A DNA stretch of 64,000 nucleotides from Cristatella mucedo (GCA_009760855.2 WPIO01000040.1:1377501-1441500); one strand, 5' to 3'; shown: positions 20,217-30,970, counted from the stretch's first letter. Notes: generated by a model from the sequence alone, not told the origin. Numbers and translations are program-made.

Positions 20217-22920
20217 CGATGTCCCCGAACTTGTTATATTGCTGTCTCGTGGTCATCGACGAGCCCTCACATACATGCTGAGCATCGCGATACATGCTGA
20301 TCATGTCTGTATGCACTCCCCCAGGATGCCAAATTACCAGTCCCAGTATGCCACAGTACGCATAGAGCATAGAAGCCTGCCATCCTGCTTAATCCAGTCA
20401 CAAGTCTAAAGATCAACTACTAAGCACCTAGCCATTTATCCGTATCTTGTCGAGGAGAAGGTCAATGACGAGGTTGAGTGAGCTCTTTTATACCGCTGCC
20501 AACAGCATGATCATGAATCCAGAGTATTCGCTGACCATAGGTCACGAAGTTTGACTATCTGTATTAAATGCTGTTCTCATCACTGACGCTACTACATCTT
20601 GGGGAAGATTTACAACCACTTACGACCAGTGAAATGGCTAGTGTGAGCTGAGTGGTCTTTCTCGAGCCAGTTGCAGCTTTCTGCACGCACAGCTCTGAGA
20701 CTGGTGAGAAAGCGATGTGGGCAAAGTTTGCAGTTTATTCTTTGGCCAGAATTTGAGAGAGCTAGCATATATATCCTATATAGCCTATAGTGGTTTCTCG
20801 TTAGGACTCAGAATAGCGCCATACCCACGACGTTGCACAAATGTGCCTGGCAATTGCCAGCTAGCTAGCTAGCTAGCAAGCTGGCCAGTGGGGCCACAAA
20901 CGGATCGGAAATCAGCCGGACTAATGGCGGTTCATCCCTCTATAAATTTCAGGTAGGCCTGCCGCGGTAGCGTGCTGGGTGGTAGCACGATGTCACCAGA
21001 GCCCTATCAGCTGGGTAAGTCGCGTCTAATGCCTCAGCACCAGAAGCAGCTCGTTGTGCAATCCAGAATGCCATGCCCGCCGTACCCCTAGTGCAATATG
21101 CCCTGCCCAAGCTATGCTACCTTCGTGGCGGTGGAATGGTTGATTGGCCATATTCCAGAGCACCAGCAGCAGCCTACAGAAATGCTTTGTGTGTGGTCCA
21201 AGGATGCCTCTAGAGGGCACGCAGATACACCGACACTCGGTGCCGCTGCCGCATGAAAAGCCGCGCCCCAAGCTCCGGTACTCTGCGCCAGCCACGATTC
21301 AGTCACACCCCAACTGCGCCGACGCACTGCGCCAGCCACCAAGAATCCACACCCAAATGTCCGAAACTCTGCAGCAGGCACAGTGCCATCACACCTTAAG
21401 AGCCGATACTCTGCAGCAGCCACAATGCAACCACACCCAAGCGCGCCGATACTCGGTGGCTATCCCAGGCACGGCCTCGAAATCGATCCCAAGAATCACG
21501 CGATTCAATCGACTGCACCCGAGTGCGCCTGCGCGCCAATTCCTAGGATGCCATCGAACTCCTGGACAGCCAATGGCGAGGCAGGAGCAAGAAAAACGCG
21601 TTCGTTGATCTGGCTATGCCACTAGCGAACCGATACAAGAGTAGTCCTGCGATCACCATGGCTGCTGCCTGGTGTTCCACAATTTCATCGAACGATTAAA
21701 TCCCACCTCCTAGCCAACCAAACGTCTTCGACGCTGGTGGGCTACGTAGGTGCGCCCTCGCGCAGCCAAGGAAGTGCTGTACTCTTAGCACCGCCCCTAG
21801 CTACCACGGGTGCTCATAGCTGACTTACCCTGACCTTGACCTAGGTGACTCCGGCGGTGGATTATGCTGCAGTTTGGGAAGCCAGCCCGAACGGGTGAGC
21901 GCCCGGCCGCAGGATGCCATTGAGTCCCAGGGTGCCTAACTCCTAGGCGTCCCTAGCGACAGCGCACCACAAGTGACCATTCCCGGGCGCGCCTATCTCT
22001 TAGCACCGCCCCCTAGCTAACTCTAGAAAGCGCGCCCGTCACCCGAGAGCCCCGGGTACTACTATTTGTGCCTGCGCTCCAAGAGTGCCTCGATGCTGCT
22101 GCATTCTTAGTATCGCCCCTAGCAACTTCTAGCCGTTGGTGAGCCAGCGGTCCAGCGACAATGTGAAGGTGACAGCAAGCCGCGAGAGGTAGCTAGATAC
22201 CAATAAACATAAGCAGCAGGTCTAGTCTCACGTCATGTCGCTGTACTCTAAACCCATGTACCCTATCTACCTCTAGCGGTGGGGATGTCGGCAGGCAAGC
22301 CAAACCTGGACGCGTGCACCTTGAGACTCCAACGTGCAACGTCGTACGCCGAGGCAGGCGTGTGATTAGGGTCACAAGTCACCGCGGACCTCGTGGCGCC
22401 GATGAGACGCCCTAGCGGTGGCTATAAAGGCGATCCGCAAAAGCTGCAGAGCCAGCCGGTTGAGAGCCAGCAGGCCTGTTCGAGCTTGTATACCAAATTT
22501 CAGAGCGTTACCAGCGCCAACTGGTAGCAAGCATGTACAAGCTCGCACGCATGGTCTCTTAGGTAGCCTGAATCGTTCTTGAGCTTACCCGTGGCGCTCC
22601 TGGGTTTTTATTGGATGCGGTATCCTTAGCATCGACCCGAACTAGCATCCGGAGAGGCCTCGCAAGCCCTGTGACGTCAGAACTAGCTAGGCAGCCTGTG
22701 TGTGCCATCTCAGGATAGAACTCCTTTTGGATGCACCCCTAGAGCACATATATGCAAATGATCCCACGATGCAGCAAGCTGCAAGCCCAAAATGAGACTT
22801 TCCAGCAGTCGCACCGTAGCTATTTGTTGCTGCTGGGCAGGCGACCGAAAAGCAGCGTCAAAACCACATCCCAGAGTGGGCCATCAGGAAATACCAAGTC
22901 ACAGCCTGCCTAAGTTCGCA
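20217..22920. other. Diverged duplication interior, no gene
   Basis: Moderate GC with scattered blocks shared with 33,570-35,180. Includes an AGCTAGCTAGCTAGCTAGC run (20,858-20,877) and a degenerate tandem repeat (21,265-21,475). Open frames on both strands are short and share no protein-level conservation with copy 2. Confidence 0.45.
21265..21475. repeat. Degenerate tandem repeat, unit about 45-50 bp
   Basis: Four to five units, each with a GATACTCTGC(A/G)(G/C)CAGCCAC core and a following (A/G)TCACACC or ACCACACC. Copy 2 of the duplication has a single unit at 34,555-34,600, so the array expanded in copy 1 or contracted in copy 2. Confidence 0.55.
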
Positions 22921-22939
22921 CGGACATAGGCATATGGCC

Positions 22940-23060
22940 ATGCCTTTGCACATGCTTAACCACTTGGTCATACCAGTGCAGAGCTTAATTCCCTATGATT
23001 TTGAGAGTGAAGCAACCAGGCAGCTAATATTGACACAATATACACCGTCTGCTGCTTTGG
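22940..23060 (-). mobile_element. SINE remnant, partner of the 35 kb SINE
   Basis: CACTTGGTCATACCAGTGCAG is the diverged counterpart of 35,175-35,200, where a tRNA-like promoter region is clear. Only the head is recognisable. Confidence 0.35.
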
Positions 23061-23576
23061 CACGCTATTAGGGAACGTGAGGAAGCAGGCAGATTTACTA
23101 CGAACTAATTCCCAGCAATGCCCAGTGGTGCTTAGTCGTTCAATTTTCTGGAAGGTGTCCTCAATTTATTCGAGGCACTAATCGTTTCATTTTTATTTTC
23201 ACTATCATTGTCACCATCCTGGGCATCCAGAATGCCATCTGCCTAGAAGGGCGTTCGACATGGAGAGGTTCTTAGGCGTATTTTCACATGGCTGACATTT
23301 TGTCAGATAGCGAATCCTACAAAATGTAAGCCTGGCTTACATTTAACCAATCATACTGTTCGCAGCTGCTATGCCAAAAGCATCGTGAAATACCGAGATC
23401 TTCACTACTCGTAAACATCAATATCATAGCAACAAGTCAACGAATCGAAGCTGCCGACGGTTAGTTACTGGCAAGCCGTTTATTAGGGGCCAAGGATTTC
23501 ACAGCTGCATTCGAGAAATGGAAGGTTTTGGCTAACCACCAGCCTCCAGGAGCTCATCTACCTACGATGGCAGGGT

Positions 23577-23663
<87 letters not shown>

Positions 23664-23870
23664 GAGAGAGATAGAGAGAGAGAGAGAGACAGAGAGAGAC
23701 AGAGACAGAGAGAGAGAGAGAGACAGAGAGAGAGACAGAGAGAGAGAGACACAGAGAGAGAGGCAGCCAGACATACAAGACGTACAGACAGACACAGAGA
23801 GACAGAGAGAAGAGAGACAGACAGACAGACACACAGACAGACAGAGAGAAGAAAGAGTGTACATCAGCTG
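23577..23870. repeat. (GA)n with GACA interruptions
   Basis: Pure GA run at 23,577-23,650, then GAGACAGA-type sequence to 23,870. Counterpart in copy 2: 36,015-36,560. Confidence 0.95.
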
Positions 23871-24616
23871 GGTCGTTTGTGGGTGATAGCTGCACAAGCT
23901 TTAATGGCTGACTGGCTGACCACGAGAGACCGCAGGCCTAACTAACAGCCCTAACTAGCAAGAGCTACGGCCTTCTCCCCAAAAAACGAGTCTGTCTAGC
24001 ACCTGCCGCAGCCTGGCCTGGCCTTACTGAGACAGCTGACTGAAAAACGCCTGATCAGGCCGTGATATACTAGTGCCCAAAGCTAGTTCTTCGCACGTCG
24101 AAGCATCCGTTCTGGAGCAAATATTGAATAGCCACCGGGTCTAGGTTAGCCTATCTTGGATTTGTACGGTGTGCATCGTTGCTTAAAATCGCAGCAGATT
24201 ATTGTGGCTCCGAGCAGCCTCCTTCCTCCGTCGTCCAGAGTCTATGCGCCTGAGTTTTTTTTACCAAGACTAAATGTCAAACACCAAGGCAGCAGTGGGC
24301 GGCGAACCTATAACTACTGACATTCAAGGCCAATGTACAAAACTCGTCCTAGGGGTTTACGAATCTAATCAAAGCATGATCATGATCCCCCAGTCCGAAA
24401 ATCACCGCTAAAGCAAGACGGCTATGAATCTGGTAACTTGGATGCGGTCGGCAATCCCAGCCACTGAATGGCTTTATTGGGCGGCTCCTCAGTCTTCATC
24501 TGCAGCTACCTGCCAGCCTTGCGCCTGACTGGGGCTCGGATTCAGAATGCCATTTATATGGATTTAAAGATTAGCCTTTATACGACGCCTTAAAGTAGAT
24601 CAAACCAACCGATAAC

Positions 24617-25424
24617 ATCAGCTCCACAGTCAAATCAGCCTATTTTCAGCTTCATAACATTGCTAAAATTAGGGCTTGTTTAGATAAGGATACCACGTCC
24701 AAGTTGGTCCATGCATTCGTGACATCTCGTCTCGACTTCTGCAACTCACTGCTTACAGGCCTACCAGCATGTGCGATCAGACGATTGCAGCTGGTGCAAA
24801 ACTCTGCAGCTAGGCTTGTCTGTCGTGAGCGTCGCAGTTGCCACATTACTCCACTTCTCGCCGACCTGCACTGGCTACCAGTCAAGCAACGGATTGACTT
24901 CAAGGTTTTGTCGCTCACTTTTAGGTCTCTTCATTCTATGGCTCCAGCCTACCTTTCAGATATACTAGCCCATCAGGCAAAGCATCGTACCACTCGCTTT
25001 TCGGAATCCAACAGTCTAGAAATACCTCATACAAACCTTAAATCCTTTGGAGACCGTGCATTTAGCTCGTATGCTCCCACAGCCTGGAACTCCCTCCCGA
25101 CCTGCATCAGAACATCCCCTGACCTGACCACATTTAAAAGAAACTTAAAAACATACCTATTTAGGACAGCATTTAGTGGGTCCTTGTGATCCGTCCTCGA
25201 TGTGCTTATGCGTGCTGACACTGTTCATGCTGCCACTAACCACATTTGCATGCTGACCCAGTGCATGTAACCCCTAACCATGTTATTCATTTTGTTTGTT
25301 TTTCAAGCATGATTTTACTTACTATTCTATTGCGTATCACTTTGCAGCAAATGTAAAGCGCCTAGAAAGAGATTAAGTTCTCTGAGGGCGCTTTATCAAG
25401 TGCAATATTATTATTATTATTATT
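24617..25424 (+). mobile_element. LINE copy D, 5'-truncated, with target duplication
   Basis: Starts inside the end of the reverse transcriptase (HISSTVKSAYFQLHN region). An open frame of 161 codons, 24,704-25,189, covers the C-terminus: LVHAFVTSRLDFCNSLLTGL, LADLHWLPVKQRIDFKVLS, APAYLSDIL, GDRAFSSYAPTAWNSLPTC. A 3' UTR, stem-loop and (ATT)n tail end at about 25,424. The 5 bp ATAAC occurs on both sides (24,612-24,616 and 25,425-25,429). The paralogous locus at 38,928-38,932 has ATAAC once, as expected of an empty site. The well-kept frame makes this the youngest-looking copy in the window. Confidence 0.9.
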
Positions 25425-25514
25425 ATAACCTAGTGCTCAGCCATCGGTCACAGTGGTAGGCGCCTGGTTTAGACATCCCACTCAAATTCATGAAAACAAG
25501 CATTTGTACAGGGG

Positions 25515-25548
25515 CACACGCAGGCACACACACACACACACACACACA
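25515..25548. repeat. (CA)n microsatellite
   Basis: Pure CA. It is the counterpart of the much longer tract at 38,979-39,095 in copy 2. Confidence 0.9.
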
Positions 25549-25734
25549 CGCAATAACGAGCATAAGGTGTAGGAAACGCGAGTAGGAGCTCCAACCGGAT
25601 ACGGATAAGACCGGGTATGGATACAGATTTTCAAAGGCCTGTTGTATTTAGTTGAAGACCCATCATTTTCTGACATCTGCTATTCACTAGGGCATGGCCG
25701 TAGCAAGTGATTAACTCATTGAGGGTTTGAATCT

Positions 25735-26120
25735 TCCATTGAGCTTCTTAGGAGCTAGCTCCGAAGGAAGCATTCCGGAGCCACTGAGCAGCAGCCAGTG
25801 GCTGTGCAGCAGCAATAGCTGCCACTTGAAGTCTTGCTCAGTCAGGTTCAGCTTGAGGGGGTGCATCGAGCGTGGCGTCACGCTTTGGTCTCACGTGCCC
25901 AACGCAAGAATGCTGCCTTTGGAGTGAGTCACGTGGATGTTGTAGGCGCGAGTAATAGAAGTGGTATTAATAATATGCCGTTTCTATTTTGCTGCCAGAG
26001 AACTAAATATCTATGCAGGTGCTTTACACGACTCGCTGCTTCAAGATAATCAACCAAGTTCTAAGGCTAAGTGTTGGCGACACGATCGTGTCGTGCATAA
26101 AAAACAGAACGAGACTTAGG
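25735..26120. repeat. Interspersed repeat shared with both palindrome arms
   Basis: TAGGAGCTAGCT...CAGCAATAGCTGCCACTTG (25,748-25,832) recurs at 39,360-39,440 and, reversed, at 63,965-64,000. The following part with AGAACTAAATATCTATGCAGGTGCTTTACAC (25,998-26,030, quoted in part) recurs reversed at 63,835-63,875 but is missing from the left arm. Confidence 0.75.
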
Positions 26121-26239
26121 CAGGTGCATACAAGCGCACGAGTATTATTACAGAAGGTCAGCAATTAGCAGAAGTAAGCGATAAGACATCTGTGGCCTCG
26201 GGCCTCGTTGGATCTTCTGGCTAAGAACGAACGGGTACT

Positions 26240-26475
26240 CGTGTAAGGTCAAGCATGCATGCCACGTTTAGTCAAGGTCAAGCATGGAAGGCATGCAGTT
26301 AAGTCAAGGTCAAGCATGGAGGGGATGCACTTGAGTCAAGGTCAAGCATGCAAGGCATGCGGTTGAGTCAAGGTCAAGCATGAAAGGCTTGCAGTTGAGT
26401 CAAGGTCAAGCATGCAAGGCACGATGAGTCAAGGTCAAGCATGTAAGGCACGTTGAGTCAAGGTCCTGCATGGAC
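26240..26475. repeat. Tandem array of TCAAGGTCA-containing 29-32 bp units
   Basis: TCAAGGTCA begins at 26,272, 26,304, 26,336, 26,368, 26,400 and 26,429. A changed last copy, TCAAGGTCC, begins at 26,458, and a GTAAGGTCA lies before the array at about 26,243. Each core is followed by AGCATG and an AAGGCATGC-like block. Spacing is 32,32,32,32,29,29 bp. TCAAGGTCA is the known monomer site of NR5A (SF-1/LRH-1/Ftz-F1) and ERR nuclear receptors. Regulatory use is only a possibility. Confidence 0.85.
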
Positions 26476-26517
26476 AATAAATTAGTGGTTACATTCCAAG
26501 GCTTAACGACCTTTGGC

Positions 26518-27365
26518 GACGAAAGCTTTTGCTTTGCAGGCCTAAGACTGCGGAACTCACTTCCACAATTTTTTTAGAAATGAAAACTAATCTGTCAATG
26601 ATGTCACATTCGGTTAACCCGACCTGAGCTCTTACCGTCGTTTCTTCCCAGCATTTTGTGGTGCTATCCCATCAAGCGACAGTGAGCGGATTTTAGAAAT
26701 TTTCTTGGATACATTTTAATTTATTATTTTTTGCGCGACCGTGGCCGAGTTTGTACGGCCGAACGTTCGTAAAAGGAAAGGGACCGTAATGACCTTCATG
26801 CGTGACTTATCATTTCAGGAATATTTGAAAGCAGTTCGCGCACAACCAAACTTTCCCTACAGCTACAACTTTATCATCACAAATTAGCACCCACTTCAGC
26901 TAATCTGACCATGTGCGGTTCTCATTCAGCCTACAGTGTGTATCCCTCTCCCTCATCTGAAATCACTTGTGAATTGTGCAACCTCAAGACCTTGACACAG
27001 ATGCTATCCGTGCGAGAGTATCTGATTTGCCCGGGCTGCGAAATCCTAATTCTGACCTGTCAGCAGAGTGCTATAACACGACACTAACTGACATGCTCAA
27101 CGAGTGTGCACCACCTCCGCCTGAGCTGCGCAGTTCAGTGCGCAGCTCAGTCGGACTCGCCAATGGTTTTCTGCAGACATTTAACATTTACAGCTTAGTA
27201 TACTGAACGAAAGCTTGAAAAAGCATGCGAGAGATCAGGATTGACTCTCTCCGTCGCCTACGGTAGGCATGCAAAGACTACTGTACGGCGTACTAATCGA
27301 TCCTATAAAAAGGCCAAGTCCGGCTTTTGCAAAAAAATTATTAAATCACAGATGTAACAAAAAAA
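26518..27365 (+). mobile_element. LINE fragments: ORF2 tail piece and endonuclease-RT linker
   Basis: 26,525-26,575 encodes FCFAGLRLRNSLPQFF of the second LINE family. From about 26,730 a different fragment follows. The frame at 26,976-27,206 contains AECYNTTLTDMLNECAPP, and a shifted frame gives SYKKAKSGFCKKIIKS near 27,300. These match the linker between endonuclease and reverse transcriptase in CR1/L2 elements (YN..L...LD.HAPL, then Y..K..YY...I). Both are broken. Confidence 0.6.
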
Positions 27366-27406
27366 TTATTGAATCACAGTGAATCACAATATATATAATA
27401 CTATGT

Positions 27407-27410
<4 letters not shown>

Positions 27411-27454
<44 letters not shown>

Positions 27455-27470
27455 CATATATATACTAAAT
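27411..27470. repeat. (CA)n(TA)n microsatellite
   Basis: CA run followed by TATATA and TATACATATA. Confidence 0.9.
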
Positions 27471-27474
27471 TTTC

Positions 27475-28055
27475 GGGCTGACTCTGTGCTTGTCACCTGT
27501 AAACGTGTGATACTTGCTGTCATTGAACATGCCACCACTAACCATTCATAAATAATAAATCAATCCTAGGATAATTAAACAGCCTCTTTTTGTATTGCGA
27601 CAGAAGAGCCTTTACGGCTATCAATATCGCTTGCAGTGTCGATAAAGTATAGCCCACCGCAGAAATACAACCCACGACCTCGGGACCGAGGTCGTGAAAG
27701 CAACCGCCTTACCTAGTATGCCATCACGGCTCTCCGTTTCATGATTTCTTTGCGGCACAATTAACGTGCCTGGAAAGACATTTGAGTCTCTGAGAGCGGA
27801 ACATCATTTGAAGCATTATTATTATTCAATGCATGATTATTATGATGCACAGGGTCCTAATGCAAATGTATGAACAATGTTATACTTGCTGTCATGTTAT
27901 AACCGTGTTATACTTGCTAACCATGGTATACATGCTGTCATTGAACATGCTACCACTAACCATTCAATCATGCTTCTTTTGCACTACATTTAACGTGCCA
28001 AGAAACGGATTTGAGTTCCTGGCAGTAAAACTAATTTTTTAAAATAATTATTATC
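27475..28055 (+). mobile_element. Two tandem LINE-type 3' ends with a SINE between
   Basis: The block with GTGATACTTGCTGTCATTGAACATGCCACCACTAACCATTC (27,508-27,548; quoted by position) recurs at 27,905-27,965. Each copy is followed by a GCAC/TTAACGTGCC...GATTTGAGT tail (27,760-27,800 and 27,985-28,020) resembling the LINE family 3' end. The SINE at 27,610-27,745 lies between them. Confidence 0.55.
27610..27745 (-). mobile_element. tRNA-derived SINE
   Basis: On the minus strand the head reads GCCGTGATGGCATACTAGG, then an A-box-like TAAGGCGGTTGC. About 35 bp on is a B-box-like GAGGTCGTGGGTTGTATTTC. The spacing and the GGTCGTGGGTT core are those of a tRNA promoter, with a few mismatches. The tail (27,660-27,610) does not match the LINE stem-loop clearly. 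A real tRNA is unlikely, since no acceptor stem pairing is evident. Confidence 0.6.
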
Positions 28056-28574
28056 ACATGCATTATTATTGTAATCCGCAAGGTCAGAATGCAAATTCGC
28101 GAGGTGCCGAGCATTCGAATGCACACCGCCAGCAGAGGCAAAACTTTCTAAGGACGCATAGAAATGAATTCCATAATGCTACTTAGTTATTGCCAATACC
28201 CTTTAAGATTTTGCCAATGGGGCTGCAGCAGCCAGACCAATCGCGCTCACGCGCAGGGGCGCTTTGCGACGCGGCCGCTGCCGCTAATGCTGCCGACGCG
28301 GCGCCAGACGCTGCTGCTGTCGCGACGGTCGCCATCGGATATCCTATTCAATAGTCTGAGCAGCTTCCCAAAGGCAGTCTGCTGGCATGGGCGGATGGAA
28401 GGCGTTCTCGCTATTGACAGATGGAAGAGATTAGTGACGGCTCGCATAATTAGCGGAGGTGGGGCTCGGGGCGGGGTCTGCCACTGTTCGCAGTCGGCGT
28501 TCGATTTCGGCATCGCCAGCAACGAGACATGATGAGCGAGTAGCTTGCGGCTGGCTGGCTGGCTGCTGGCCAAA

Positions 28575-28580
28575 TTTATT
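28575..28580 (-). terminator. Poly(A) signal AATAAA
   Basis: TTTATT on the plus strand. It is the first canonical signal downstream of the PTB-like gene's stop codon, and the intervening 3' UTR is short and AT-richer than the coding region. Confidence 0.6.
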
Positions 28581-28665
28581 CAAACACTACGATAATAGTA
28601 TGCATATATCCAATAACTACTGAAGATAAAACTAAACAATAATTCTACAAGCGGCCGCAAATGAC

Positions 28666-29772
28666 CTACATGTACTTGTAGGTCGGCCGAGGCTCGGGCT
28701 CGTCCACCGGTTTCCCCGGCGGGGGCGACATTTCAGCCTCCCCCGGGGGACACATCCCCCGAAGGTGATAGCTATTATAGTGACAGGCAGTTGTAAAGTC
28801 AAAATGCCCGTCGTCACCAAGGCGCCAGCACCGCACCCTTAGACGGCCAAGCGTGGGGTCCAGAAGCTGCTTCCGTTCGAAGCGTACATACTCCGAACCC
28901 CACACGTGCACAACGGCGAACGTGCTCGTACCGGGCCGGCTGCCTTGGTGACACGCCGACTCACCCCCTGGGACGGCGGCGGCACCGACCTTGGGCACGC
29001 CTGGCAAGCTCGACGCACCAACGGCAGCGCCACGATTAAAAAGACGCACCGTTTGAATGACGCCGCCGTCTGGCGGCGCGAGCGACCGCCCGCGTCGCCC
29101 GTCGGCACGCGCCGGTTCGCTATCGGACGCAAAGGGCCACGAGAGCTTGGCCAGAGCTTCCAGTTCGGCCGGCGATCCGGGCTCGTGGCGCCAGCACCAC
29201 TCGCCGGAGATGGCCTCCCAATAGTCCACCTCCGGCAAGGAGGCGACCGCTAGAGCCTTGCCGCCGCTGCGTTCGGGAACGGCGACGGTGGTGTCGGGGA
29301 CGGCGCAGAGCGATGGGTCACTCAGCAGCTGTAGCTGCTGAGAGACCCGGTCGACAAGGGCTCTGGCGCGCGGGCAACGGTATAGGAAGACGCCGTCGCC
29401 GGTATCGCAGCGCCACCCCGCCCTGACTACGACGACGCCGCCCCACGCCTCGAGACTCAGAAGGTCGGCCAGCGACCAGCGGACGAGAGTCCCGTCGCGC
29501 TGGTGAAGCAGCAGCTGCCGCTGGCCGACTTCCAGTGCACATAGGAGGAGCTTCATTTTCCCTTCGTCATCGAGCTCCTGCTGCTTTCGCTGTTTCCACT
29601 TCCACAGCTTTCCGCTCCTTCCGCCGCCGCCCGACAAGAGCTCAGACCCCAAGTACCCGGCGGCGAAAATGCTTGGGTGGCTGTCAGCGACCAACCCAAG
29701 GTAGTGACGAGGCACTACTGGCGGTGGCGACTTCGGCTTGGCCTTGCCGAAACAGCACAGCAAAGATATCAT
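28666..29772 (-). CDS. IRS/DOK-type PTB-domain docking protein (predicted)
   Basis: An uninterrupted 368-codon frame from an ATG in acceptable context (CTACCATGA). Residues about 72-150 fit an IRS-type PTB domain: LLLCALEVGQRQLLLHQRDG, then LVRWSLADL, then RAGWRCDTGDGVFLYRC, and a closing helix RARALVDRVSQQLQLL. DOK, IRS and FRS2 proteins have the matching W-x-L/F and FEAGRRCxTGxGxFxF pattern, used to bind NPxY motifs of receptors. The N-terminus has two adjacent Cys (MISLLCCFGK) but no Gly-2, so no N-myristoylation as in FRS2, and no PH domain as in DOK. After the PTB come about 200 residues of low-complexity linker and a tail with tyrosines (SEYVRF, CHYNSYHLRG, PTYKYM-end), possible phosphosites. 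A signalling adaptor role is inferred. In so GC-rich a region a long frame alone proves little; the ordered PTB pattern and poly(A) signal are the support. Confidence 0.6.
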   Translation of the reverse strand: MISLLCCFGKAKPKSPPPVVPRHYLGLVADSHPSIFAAGYLGSELLSGGGGRSGKLWKWKQRKQQELDDEGKMKLLLCALEVGQRQLLLHQRDGTLVRWSLADLLSLEAWGGVVVVRAGWRCDTGDGVFLYRCPRARALVDRVSQQLQLLSDPSLCAVPDTTVAVPERSGGKALAVASLPEVDYWEAISGEWCWRHEPGSPAELEALAKLSWPFASDSEPARADGRRGRSLAPPDGGVIQTVRLFNRGAAVGASSLPGVPKVGAAAVPGGESACHQGSRPGTSTFAVVHVWGSEYVRFERKQLLDPTLGRLRVRCWRLGDDGHFDFTTACHYNSYHLRGMCPPGEAEMSPPPGKPVDEPEPRPTYKYM

Positions 29773-30931
29773 GGTAGTCGTCTACGGGAAGCTGCAAGAA
29801 GCAAAGGAGGACGTCAAGCGACGTCTGCTGGCGGCCACTGCGGCCAGAGGCACGGCAGCGATGTCGGCGTCTCCGCTCCCCACCCCGTCTACCTCGCGCC
29901 GCTCTGCCCCGCCGGCAGGTGCTGCTGCTGCGGCAGACAGGGCGGTGCGGTCACGTAACAGCCGCGCGGGCGCGCGTGCGGCAATTGTAAAGACGATAAT
30001 GCACATGCATCAGCGCCGAGCGACGGAGCGTCGCGGCTGCTCCGGTCAACAATGGAACATCCGCTAATCGAGCGGCCGCCGCAGCCGCAGCCACTGCGGC
30101 GGCGATCGCGCGCCATTAAGTTAAGCGAAGTGCAACCGACGACCCTGCGTTCGTTGACCGCTATGCGGCGCCACCGCTGCCGCGGCGCTGGCTCGCACGT
30201 GGTTATTCCGAAGCGCCGGGGGCTGGTCACGGGCTCTAGAAGACGAGTACGCATTCGTTCGCACAGCGGGTGCATCAGCCCGGCCGAACGAGTGCACTAT
30301 TCTGAGCGTCTCGGCCCGCGTGCGCCCGCTTCGCAACTTTTGCCTACCGGCCGCTCTCCGTGGCGCCTTCTGGTCAGGGAAGATGGCGGCGGCTGCAGCG
30401 GGCACGCGGGCAGACGCGAGGGGCAAAAAAAACTTTCGAGACGACCACTTTATGACCCAAGGCGCGGCTCAGCGCTCGACGAAAAGGACCATTGTAGGTA
30501 AAGGAAACGATCGACATGGCAAGGAAAGGAAACGACCGCGGCACGCGGGGACGAGGGGTAGCAGGGTAGCGGGCGGTAATGGGACGCCGGCGAGCGAAAT
30601 CTTCCGAAGAGCGCGGCCGCTCTGCGTCCGCCGCCAGTAACAGGCTCGCGCCGCTGCCGGAATCCTCTTTTCCCGCCGCCCCGAGCGCATCGCGGCGGCG
30701 GATACAGAGTTCGCGCGCACGTGCTCTCCGGAATCGCCGCAGATCGGCGCCGCGTCACTTCCGCGGCGACAGGTAGTGGCCTGCGATGCTCACCAAGGAA
30801 TTCGACGAAGGCGTTAACGAGAGCGGAGAGCTTTGGCTCTGAAGGCGAGTCTGCACCAAGCTCTGCGAAGCAGTCGACTGTCGAAGTCCTCCGACGGCGC
30901 CGAAATGCCACGAGACGGCGTCGGTCGCCGG

Positions 30932-30970
30932 TTTAAATAGGGCGGCAGGGCGCCACCGACCAATCATTGG
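30932..30970 (-). promoter_or_regulatory. Core promoter: CCAAT box and TATA box
   Basis: On the minus strand CCAAT(GATTGG) at 30,970-30,960 is followed 20 bp on by CTATTTAAAC (TATA box TATTTAAA at 30,939-30,932). The surroundings are CpG-rich. CCAATCATTGG is a near-palindrome, so NF-Y-type binding could serve either direction. Confidence 0.5.

Larger units (their letters stand above)
19190..25850. repeat. Segmental duplication, copy 1
   Basis: Matches 33,055-39,460 in the same orientation and order. Shared blocks include TTATTCTAGACGACCT (19,715), AGCATCGCGATACA (20,280), AACCAGGCAGC (23,010), the GA tract (23,577-23,850), GCCACCGGGTCTAGGTTA (24,134), TCTGGTAACTTGGATGCGGTC (24,428) and GCAGCAATAGCTGCCACTTG (25,808). 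Divergence is substantial. Copy 1 has two LINE insertions absent from copy 2 and a longer middle; it lacks the 1.6 kb at 36,790-38,390. Confidence 0.85.
28555..30908 (-). other. Inferred transcription unit of the PTB-domain gene
   Basis: Inferred model: TATTTAAA (30,939-30,932) and CCAAT (30,970-30,960) upstream, transcription start near 30,905. A non-coding first exon extends to a donor G/GTGAGC at 30,795. The intron is about 1.0 kb and ends at CTTTGCTTCTTGCAG (29,806-29,792). The second exon holds the whole coding region, followed by AATAAA (28,580-28,575) about 86 bp after the stop. Splicing is not proven; the coding exon could also be unspliced. Confidence 0.45.

Noticed and set aside
26240-26475. 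CRISPR-like regular repeat array
   Set aside because: The linkers are related to each other and short, there are no unique spacers, and the genome is animal.
27650-27745. Functional tRNA gene
   Set aside because: Promoter-like boxes are present but acceptor-stem pairing is not; a SINE head fits better.
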